Shown here: piece after piece, positions 1 to 5,977 of the stretch
How positions within the stretch are numbered: the first letter of the stretch is position 1
Layout: each line of letters starts with the position of its first letter
Source: Gammaproteobacteria bacterium
GTDB taxonomy: Bacteria; Pseudomonadota; Gammaproteobacteria; Pseudomonadales; Pseudohongiellaceae
Assembly (NCBI GenBank): GCA_003451715.1
Contig: DMJN01000044.1
Coordinates: forward strand, 19,573-33,155
Direction: 5' to 3'
DNA length: 13,583 bases
Notes under the pieces: generated by a model
Told to the model about the DNA's origin: nothing
Database searches by the model: none
Seen by the model: only the letters and a program-made list of their open reading frames with translations
Made by a program: the position numbers and the translations under genes

Positions 1-16
1 AAATTACTCTGACCCC
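1..16. repeat. Left-edge motif resembling a REP/RAYT-associated repeat
   Basis: The first 16 bases read AAATTACTCTGACCCC; on the minus strand this is GGGGTCAGAGTAATTT. I recall very similar words recurring beside REP-associated tyrosine transposase (Y1_Tnp) genes in gammaproteobacteria. No transposase is inside the window and no second copy was found in it, so this is only a hint that a small mobile or repeat element abuts the left edge. Confidence 0.3.
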
Positions 17-22
17 TTTGAT

Positions 23-1090
23 TCAGGGCCTTACCCGCACATACTTCTCAAACCGCTGCCGTCCTACCTGACCGGCATAGATATTTCCCTCGGCATCGGA
101 GGCCAGAAACTCGATGCCGCTGCCTGTAGGTACTTCATAGTCGGGAATGAATTCGGTGACGTAACCGGAGTTCACATCACCGATGCGAATACCGCGCTGC
201 CAACCGCGATTCCACTGTTCGCCGGACATGCCGTCGGCGACATAGATCGTGTCGCTGGGATCGATCCAGATACCGCTAGGCCGGCCGAACTGGGTCCAGA
301 TATCCAGCAGCTCGCCATCCTGGTTAAAGATCTGGATACGATTGTTGCCACGGTCGGCGACAAACAGGCGCCCCTGTGAATCCATCTTCAGGTCATGGGG
401 GTCGTTAAAGCGCCCGCTTTCACGGCTGGTGTCCTGCACTCCGCCACCGAGTTGCAGAAGTAATTCACCGCTGGCGGAGAATTTCATGACGCGGTTGTTG
501 CCGCCGCGATGTCCGTCTGCCACCCAGATTTCACCATTCGGCGCCACTAATACTGCCGCCGGCCCATTGAAATGGGTAGCATCGTCCCCGGATTCGCCTG
601 CCTCACCCAACCGCATGAGAACCTCACCATCGGAGTTCATCTTGATCACCTGGTGGCCCATACCCCTTTCCATGCCAGGTTCTCCCCGTGCATCACCATC
701 CGGAGCACCTTCGGTAATCCAGAAGTTGCCATCGGCATCCATGTCGAAGCCATGGGGCCAGGCGAATACACCGGCACCGACGCTCTTCACCGTGTTGCCT
801 TCCCCGTCCAGCTTGTGGAGGGGATTGAGATCTGATCCGGCACATTGATTGCTGCCACAACGCTCCAGTACCCAGATATGCTGACCATCGGGATCGGGCT
901 GTACGCCGGTTACCACGCCCATGGTGCGTCCCCCTGGGAGTTCGCCCCAGTCGTAGATTACCTGGTAGGGATTTTCCTGGGCTGACGCGGGAACCGCTAA
1001 ACCACTGGTGACCAGAATGACAAGCAGCAAGCCACGTATTCGGCTTAATTGGTAACCAGGCCCGCATTGTTGCAATGGATTGCGAAGCAT
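23..1090 (-). CDS. Secreted NHL-repeat six-bladed beta-propeller protein (PAL-like)
   Basis: This 355-residue exported propeller starts with a Sec signal peptide: basic n-region (R17, R19), hydrophobic core 20-33, and a likely cut after ASA at 35-37. NHL-type blades follow, recognisable from repeated patterns such as WPHGFDMDADGNFW (111-124), FNGPAAVLVAPNGEIWVADG (174-193) and FNDPHDLKMDSQGRLFVADR (228-247). The set resembles the lyase (PAL) domain of peptidylglycine alpha-amidating enzymes; H113 and H232 sit where such proteins carry conserved histidines, but catalysis is not shown. C78 and C83 could form a disulfide. The start is supported by AGGAG 6 nt upstream of the ATG. It lies alone on its strand, divergent from the membrane fusion gene. 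A structural or binding propeller without enzyme activity is equally possible. Confidence 0.85.
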   Translation of the reverse strand: MLRNPLQQCGPGYQLSRIRGLLLVILVTSGLAVPASAQENPYQVIYDWGELPGGRTMGVVTGVQPDPDGQHIWVLERCGSNQCAGSDLNPLHKLDGEGNTVKSVGAGVFAWPHGFDMDADGNFWITEGAPDGDARGEPGMERGMGHQVIKMNSDGEVLMRLGEAGESGDDATHFNGPAAVLVAPNGEIWVADGHRGGNNRVMKFSASGELLLQLGGGVQDTSRESGRFNDPHDLKMDSQGRLFVADRGNNRIQIFNQDGELLDIWTQFGRPSGIWIDPSDTIYVADGMSGEQWNRGWQRGIRIGDVNSGYVTEFIPDYEVPTGSGIEFLASDAEGNIYAGQVGRQRFEKYVRVRP

Positions 1091-1366
1091 AGGGTGCTCC
1101 TGTTTCTCTTTGGCTGGGTTCGAGTTAAGAATACATCAAGCGTGTGCAAATGCTACTTAGAATAGATCAAGAATTCACTAAACGCGTAAACAGGTCCTGC
1201 AGAGCTGAGCCCTGGCAGATTCACGTACGCAGTGCATTCGGAATTAGTGAAATGCGCCCACCATAAAATTGATACACTGGCGATCAGGTCGCTTCCCCTA
1301 CAAACCGCTGTGGAATAGCTGACAAGCAAGGTGCTGTAGACTCCAGAAACTAACAGGGAAATCTAA
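1091..1366. promoter_or_regulatory. Divergent intergenic region between NHL protein and membrane fusion gene
   Basis: This 276-nt spacer must hold promoters for both flanking genes. The only clear order is a pair of near-identical 13-mers close to the NHL gene (listed separately) and an inverted pair TTCACTAA (1174-1181) / TTAGTGAA (1244-1251), 62 nt apart. No convincing -35/-10 pair was found for either direction. A Shine-Dalgarno-like AGGG lies about 8 nt before the plus-strand ATG at 1367. No small gene or RNA was recognised. Confidence 0.5.
1128..1171. repeat. Pair of 13-bp direct repeats, possible regulator sites
   Basis: AGAATACATCAAG (1128-1140) and AGAATAGATCAAG (1159-1171) differ at one base. 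Their starts are 31 bp apart, close to three helical turns, so both would face the same side of the DNA. They lie 38-81 bp upstream of the NHL start codon, a typical place for an operator or activator site. No cognate regulator is encoded nearby, so the role is inference. Confidence 0.35.
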
Positions 1367-4366
1367 ATGTCCCGCAACCCTCAAAACTCGATCAAGTTTT
1401 TCCTGTTTGCAGTGTTCGCACTATCGGGATTTTGTGGGTTGATCTATGAGTCCATCTGGACTCACTACATCAAACTGATTCTCGGGCACGCGGCTTATGC
1501 TCAGACTCTGGTGCTGTCTATCTTCATGGCTGGAATGGCTATAGGCGCTACACTCACCGCCAGAAAAAAGCATGCGCTAAAGCACCCACTACTGACCTAC
1601 GCCATCGCTGAACTGATCATCGGCCTGTGAGGAATCAGCTTCCATCCCCTGTTCCTGTCCGTGGAGGCAATACTTCACGAATCTCTAATCCCCTCAGTTG
1701 ATTCAGTGTTCCTGATTGAATTCATGCGTTGGAGCATAGCGGCAGCCTTGATATTGCCCCAATCCATTCTGCTGGGCACCACATTTCCCCTTATCGGAAC
1801 GGCTATCGTGCGCATGGACCAACAGCACGCCGGCTCCACCCTGGGGATGCTCTATTTCACTAACAGTATCGGCGCCGCCATCGGTGTGCTGGTGAGTGTG
1901 TTCTATCTGATCGGCCTGATGGGCTTACCAGGCGCGATTTTTACGGCTGGGCTCATCAATATCTTCATTGCATTTGTTATTTGGAGCTACTGCAGGCGCG
2001 GCTCTATCCTGGCAACTACCGAGGCGATATCGCCTGCAACGACTCCCAGTAGCATCCAATTTGATGCGCGCTGGTTAGCGGGTATAGCACTGCTCACTGG
2101 TCTGGCCTCGTTCTTTTACGAGATCGCCTGGATTCGAATGCTCTCTCTGGTGCTGGGTTCTTCCATGCAGGCCTTCGAACTCATGCTTTCCGCATTCATT
2201 ACTGGCCTGGCATTCGGTGGGTTATGGATCCGCAACAGGATAGAGAAGATCGACAACCCCATCCTGTTCCTGGGCAGGGTACAAATCATCATGGGCTTGT
2301 GTGCTGTGGCCACCCTGCCACTGTACAACCAGATGTTCGACTTCATGAGCTTCCTGATGGATAGCCTGTCCAAGAACGAAAGTGGCTACCTGTTATTCAA
2401 TCTGGGCAGTCATTTCATCGCCTTACTGATCATGCTACCCGCAACATTTATGGCGGGAATGACGCTGCCACTAATTACTTTTACCCTGCTCAAGATGAAC
2501 CAGGGTGAAGCCAGCATAGGACGTGTGTATGCATTCAATACCATCGGCGCGATAATCGGCATCATACTGGCAGTGCATATAGCCATGCCGCTGATTGGCA
2601 CCAAGGGATTGATAATCTGCGGCGGTTTAGTGGATCTTGGCCTGGGGATATTTCTTATCACACGCTTCGTGGACAAGACTCGCTCCAGCTCTCGGCTCGC
2701 ACTCGAATATGCCCTTCCCGTAGCGTTCTTACTGGTGGTTTCTTTCGGTACTCAATTCGACACAATTGCCTTGTCATCGGGCGTGTTTCGCTATGGTGGG
2801 ACTACATTTTCTGGACCGGCCGAGGTCTTGTACTACCAAAATGGGAAGACTGCGAGCATATCCGTTGTCGAGATCGCCGATGGCACCCTATCGTTGGCGA
2901 CCAATGGGAAGGCCGATGCCGCTATTTATCCGTCGGATGAAGACTATGGTTCAGATGAAGCTACGATGACGATGCTGGCAGCACTGCCACTTGCCATTCA
3001 CCCCGGCGCACAAACCGTGGCAAATATCGGGCTGGGCTCAGGGCTCACTACTCACACTCTGCTACTGAGCCCACAGCTGGCCCGTATCGACACGATTGAG
3101 ATAGAACCTGCCTTGACGGAAGCCATCAAGCACTTCGGCGCACATACGGAAAATGTACTCAACGACCCACGTAGCCGAATCGTTCATGATGATGCCAAGT
3201 CATTCTTCTCTCGCAATAACGCTCGCTATGACATTATCGTCTCGGAACCATCTAACCCCTGGGTGGCCGGTATCGCCAGCCTTTTTTCCATGGAATTCTA
3301 TCGCCATATCAGCCGTCATCTGAACGACGATGGCATCTTCGTACAATGGCTACACTTGTATGAATCGAATTTGAACCTGGTGACCTCTGCCTTCAATGCG
3401 CTGGACCTATCCTTCGATGATTACGCCGTATACAATGCCAACGATGAGGACATCATCATCGTTGCCAGCAACGGCCGCGATCCCAGCAGGCTCAGCGACA
3501 CCCTGTTTACCAACAACGCACTCACTCAACAACTCAATCGTGTACATCTGCTTGCCACCGTTGACTTAAGTGCCCGGTTTATTGGCAACAAGCCCATGCT
3601 GCAACCGTATTTCGATGCATCGCAAATACCCGCCAACTCAGATTACTTTCCAACTCTGGGCCTGTATGGGACCCGGAGTCGTTTCCTGCAGGAAAACGCT
3701 CGAGAACTGACGGAGCTGCATACCGCCGATTTTCCACCGGCAATGCTGACCAATCCGATAGTCAATAATCCCGCAACCGGGCTCTACTTTATGGGTGACC
3801 GAGCTAAACGAACGGCCCGCAATATCGTGGCAATGTTATCTGCTTCGGAAGTATTGCCCTACCCGGTCTATTCTGGTGATGAAAACTATTTCATGGATCT
3901 GCGGGAAAAAGTCAACATAGTGAGCACACTGCTCGATTCCTGCCAGGCTTTGACCAATAAACAACAATTGTTTGGCAATAGCCTGCACGCAATTGCGGTT
4001 AACACTCTTTCGTTTGTCGATTCTGAAGAAATGCAATTATTCTGGCGGCAACTGGGGAGCCATGCCTGCCTGGAAGCCTGGCCGGTGGGTATCCAGAAAT
4101 GGATGAAACTCTACTTAGCCATAGGGTTAAAACAACACCAGCAGACGATTACCCTGGCCACAGATCTGGCGAGCTCAAATGTCATGTCTCTTCCATCTCA
4201 AATAAATTTTCTGACTGGGGCAACTCTAACAGCTTATATTAAACAGGGAAGGACTGAATTGGCTCGCCAGTTTGCCTACGAGATTATAGATAATTCTACA
4301 GAAGAGGCTCCGTTTCCTCTCTATATCAGGCTGTTATTCGCACAGCTTGGAATTATCGATCGGTAG
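1367..4366 (+). pseudogene. Fused MFS-like membrane protein / spermidine-synthase-like domain, interrupted by in-frame TGA
   Basis: Read through one stop, this is a single frame of 999 codons. Residues about 10-98 and 99-460 form a polytopic membrane domain with an internal duplication: GFCGLIYESIW (20-30) is echoed by GLASFFYEIAW (245-255). A spermidine-synthase-like methyltransferase-fold domain follows, with SAM-site motif GLGSGLT (555-561), acidic strand end EIEP (578-581), DDA (608-610) and SEPSNPW (626-632). In true spermidine synthases the last motif carries a catalytic Asp (as in VDSSDP); here it is S-E-P-S-N-P, so aminopropyl transfer is doubtful. About 310 further C-terminal residues are unassigned. 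A TGA at 1628-1630 stops translation after 87 residues; the downstream part could only restart at a GTG (1661) with no Shine-Dalgarno. Upstream, AGGG about 8 nt before the ATG supports the start. Sequence error, recent loss or readthrough are all possible. Confidence 0.8.
1628..1630 (+). other. In-frame TGA stop inside the membrane fusion gene
   Basis: Codon 88 of the frame starting at 1367 is TGA, within a membrane segment reading ELIIGL-stop-GISFHPLF. The same frame then stays open for more than 900 codons with family-typical sequence on both sides. From memory, relatives carry an aromatic or aliphatic residue here, so TGG to TGA is a simple route. Other genes in this window use TGA as a normal stop, so the genetic code is not reassigned. 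Confidence 0.9.
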
Positions 4367-4367
4367 A

Positions 4368-4390
4368 CAGTTCAACGGGGGTTATAACTG
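4368..4390. terminator. Hairpin between converging genes, possible weak bidirectional terminator
   Basis: CAGTT-c-AAC-gggg-GTT-at-AACTG folds as two stacked short stems around a four-base loop, placed exactly in the 33-nt gap between the stops of the converging fusion gene and pilin gene. There is no clear T-tract on either side, so termination strength is uncertain. Confidence 0.4.
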
Positions 4391-4399
4391 GAGGATTCT

Positions 4400-4819
4400 T
4401 TAGCAGTAGCCTTCATCCAGACAACTGCCCCCGATAGACCACTGAATGGGTGTAGTGATGCCATCGGCAGTCAATTCAAATTTGACCTTTTCGAGGTTGG
4501 AACCATCCTTCTTCCATTCGGCTTTAATCACGCCCTTATGCACATGAATACCGTGTGTGCTTGCAGCCGACTTCTGAGCATCGGGAATGCCGTTTTCGCC
4601 TTCTTGCATATCATCCAGGGAGCTGAGTCTACCGGCTTCAGCCGCCACGATAATTGCTGTCCTGTAGATGCTGGTTAACAGGACAACCTCGGAGTAGCGT
4701 GCCCGATCCGAATAGCGTTCGTAGGAAGGAAGTGCTACGGAAGCCAAAATACCAATAATGGCCACTACGATCATTAGTTCGATCAAGGTGAATCCGCTTG
4801 TTGAATTACTGTCCTTCAT
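4400..4819 (-). CDS. Type IV pilin / pseudopilin-like prepilin
   Basis: This 139-residue prepilin has a nine-residue leader ending in Gly9 and the class III signal [19 protein letters not shown], with mature Phe+1 and Glu+5, so it should be processed and methylated by a PilD-type peptidase and assemble into a type IV pilus or pseudopilus. The hydrophobic N-terminal helix is followed by a short globular domain ending in C133 and C139, which would make a very small C-terminal disulfide loop; the last residue is the second Cys. The frame is open further upstream to a TTG at 4870 and an ATG at 4855, but the ATG at 4819 gives the normal short leader; no good Shine-Dalgarno marks any of them. It lies 81 nt behind the zinc-finger membrane protein, probably in one transcript. 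Major versus minor pilin cannot be decided from sequence. Confidence 0.9.
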   Translation of the reverse strand: MKDSNSTSGFTLIELMIVVAIIGILASVALPSYERYSDRARYSEVVLLTSIYRTAIIVAAEAGRLSSLDDMQEGENGIPDAQKSAASTHGIHVHKGVIKAEWKKDGSNLEKVKFELTADGITTPIQWSIGGSCLDEGYC

Positions 4820-4886
4820 AGGAATTTCATTTGGCCTGGATATTTGTTGTCGCATTCTAGTCAGTGACAAGTTTTAAGTCGAGCTA

Positions 4887-4897
4887 CCTACCGGGTT
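4887..4897. repeat. 11-bp direct repeat, downstream copy
   Basis: CCTACCGGGTT occurs here, four bases beyond the stop codon of the zinc-finger gene, and again at 5491-5501, across that gene's expected start. The match does not extend on either side. Chance 11-mer pairs are expected in a window this size; the bracketing position is what makes it notable. Confidence 0.5.
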
Positions 4898-4900
4898 CCA

Positions 4901-5431
4901 TCACTGTACCAGAATGGGTTCGTGCTCATAGTTGGTTACATAGATCTGACTGTAGCCGTGAAATTGCGGGTTCGGATGTGATACGCGAACCTCATTGCCA
5001 TTTTGAGAAATCAGATTCGGTACACTCGATTCTGTACAACGCAGGGATTCATCCGGCAGTTCGTTTTCTTCCAATATCATGCCGATCTCCTGGAAAAGGT
5101 ACAGGCAATCTTCGAGCGCATGGGCTGCTTCTCTTGCTGCTACCGCCTCAGTATCGAATTCAAATATGCGCGGGTAGGCGTAAAGCAAGAGAGAGAAAAA
5201 TATCATGCCAACAGACGCAGCAACTGCTACCCCAATGATGACTCGATCTTTTCCTTTACCTCCAGCGGCTGAACCGAGATCACCTTCTTGCGACATTATC
5301 TGCCCAAAGTCATCTTTGGGCTTGTTCATCTTATTTGACTCAACTGCAACAAATGTCTCGGTTTCTATTGCGCCAGCACATTTCTCACAATATTCACCGG
5401 AGTCGAGGAACTGCGTGCACATGCCACACAT
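4901..5431 (-). CDS. Zinc-finger membrane protein upstream of pilin; annotated from first usable ATG, true start probably 5494
   Basis: From the first ATG the product is 176 residues. Residues 1-18 hold two Cys pairs (C2, C5, C15, C18) that form only half of a B-box-like zinc module; the other ligands are coded upstream (5432-5494). A hydrophilic linker follows, then one transmembrane helix (about 64-87), then a roughly 90-residue C-terminal domain with two Cys (C109, C132) that may pair in the periplasm. Topology is therefore likely zinc module inside, C-terminal domain outside. I do not recognise a named family for the whole protein. The next gene on the same strand is the type IV pilin, so a role in pilus assembly or its control is a reasonable inference from context alone. 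No Shine-Dalgarno precedes the ATG at 5431, which argues against it as the real start. Confidence 0.7.
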   Translation of the reverse strand: MCGMCTQFLDSGEYCEKCAGAIETETFVAVESNKMNKPKDDFGQIMSQEGDLGSAAGGKGKDRVIIGVAVAASVGMIFFSLLLYAYPRIFEFDTEAVAAREAAHALEDCLYLFQEIGMILEENELPDESLRCTESSVPNLISQNGNEVRVSHPNPQFHGYSQIYVTNYEHEPILVQ

Positions 5432-5494
5432 TTCAACATCGCAGCGTTTGCAATGTCCTACAGTCGGTGCATTTGGGTGATTTTTACAGGCCTA
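5432..5494 (-). other. Upstream in-frame half of zinc module, headed by TAG in place of a start codon
   Basis: Reading in frame upstream of the ATG at 5431 gives 20 sense codons, ACKNHPNAPTVGHCKRCDVE, then TAG at 5494-5492. Together with the downstream Cys pairs this completes the pattern C-x2-HP-x8-C-x2-C-x4-C-x2-C-x9-C-x2-C, typical of B-box-like zinc fingers at bacterial protein N-termini. None of the 20 codons is ATG, GTG, TTG, CTG, ATT, ATC or ATA. A further in-frame stop (TAA) lies five codons above the TAG, so no longer extension is possible. Coding constraint before the only usable start implies that translation begins, or recently began, at 5494. Confidence 0.7.
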
Positions 5495-5501
5495 CCGGGT
5501 T
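5491..5501. repeat. 11-bp direct repeat, upstream copy
   Basis: The second CCTACCGGGTT lies across the Shine-Dalgarno-to-start spacer and the TAG of the zinc-finger gene, 604 bp from the copy at 4887-4897. Confidence 0.5.
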
Positions 5502-5641
5502 GCTCCTTAAGTGTTTTTCGGTGTGAAAGCTGCTGTTCAGAATTCTCACCGTATCGACGCACATTGCTACTCTGGCAATATAATCCATCGACCATCTAAT
5601 AATATTTTACATCAAAATACTTAATCTCAATCCAATCGAGA
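5495..5641 (-). promoter_or_regulatory. AT-rich intergenic region with candidate promoter for the zinc-finger/pilin pair
   Basis: This 147-nt spacer separates the DUF6122-like stop from the zinc-finger gene. Its distal part (about 5575-5635) is markedly AT-rich. TTGAGA (5630-5625) with AATATT (5606-5601) at 18-nt spacing is a modest sigma70-like candidate. I saw no terminator hairpin with a T-tract. Confidence 0.3.
5503..5508 (-). promoter_or_regulatory. Strong ribosome binding site AAGGAG pointing at the TAG
   Basis: AAGGAG on the minus strand ends 8 nt before the TAG at 5494-5492, normal spacing for a start codon. It is 71 nt from the first usable ATG at 5431. It is the main evidence that the gene's proper start codon sits, or sat, at the TAG. 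Confidence 0.75.
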
Positions 5642-5971
5642 TCACAAAAACCACACTCCATTGGTCCTTTGGCAATCCAGAGAGTCCAACAGCATATGAA
5701 TGACCAGCCCGACCCCTATATAGCGTGTTTTAGGGAAAAAGCAGAGCACTGTATAAGGACCTAGTAGCATCGGTTCATGTAGTGGATGAGTACCCATGCT
5801 ACAGCGACTCGGATCATAAATCGGGTCTGCCAACACATGATCGATATCCACCAACATCGTGGCAATCATCAACAGGAAAGCCTTCTGCCATTGCTTCCGA
5901 AAGAAAGCGAGGGTCACTGCCCCGGGCGCAAGAAAGTGTAGCGCAAAATGAAGGGATAGTATGCCTGTCAC
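5642..5971 (-). CDS. DUF6122-like small integral membrane protein
   Basis: This 109-residue membrane protein has several short hydrophobic segments and a conserved set of His and Asp residues: H8 and H12 in the first helix, VDIDH (41-45), then DPIYDPSRC (49-57), H62 and H65, and H92 before LLDSLDC. This matches my memory of DUF6122, small bacterial membrane proteins resembling metal-dependent membrane hydrolases of the YdjM type; no activity is established. The start is GTG at 5971, and a stop two codons upstream excludes an earlier one; GGAG lies about 12 nt upstream, a long spacing. It begins 6 nt after the stop of the cytochrome-PQQ dehydrogenase, so the two are probably co-transcribed and perhaps translationally coupled. 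No functional link between them is known to me. Confidence 0.75.
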   Translation of the reverse strand: MTGILSLHFALHFLAPGAVTLAFFRKQWQKAFLLMIATMLVDIDHVLADPIYDPSRCSMGTHPLHEPMLLGPYTVLCFFPKTRYIGVGLVIHMLLDSLDCQRTNGVWFL

Positions 5972-5977
5972 GCGCTA

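Noticed and set aside
249..848. 199-codon open frame on the plus strand opposite the NHL gene
   Set aside because: Its composition is rich in Ser, Pro and Arg without domains, typical of a shadow frame; the opposite strand encodes an intact propeller.
1628..1668. TGA as a selenocysteine codon with a downstream SECIS hairpin
   Set aside because: The stem is only 7 bp with a 17-nt loop lacking the expected GU-rich apical signal. The site lies in a membrane helix of a non-redox protein, and no selenoprotein gene is in the window.
4840..4900. Sigma54 (-24/-12) promoter ahead of the pilin gene
   Set aside because: TGGAACCCGG on the minus strand has a GG, but no GC at the required 10-nt spacing; the nearest GC is several bases too far.
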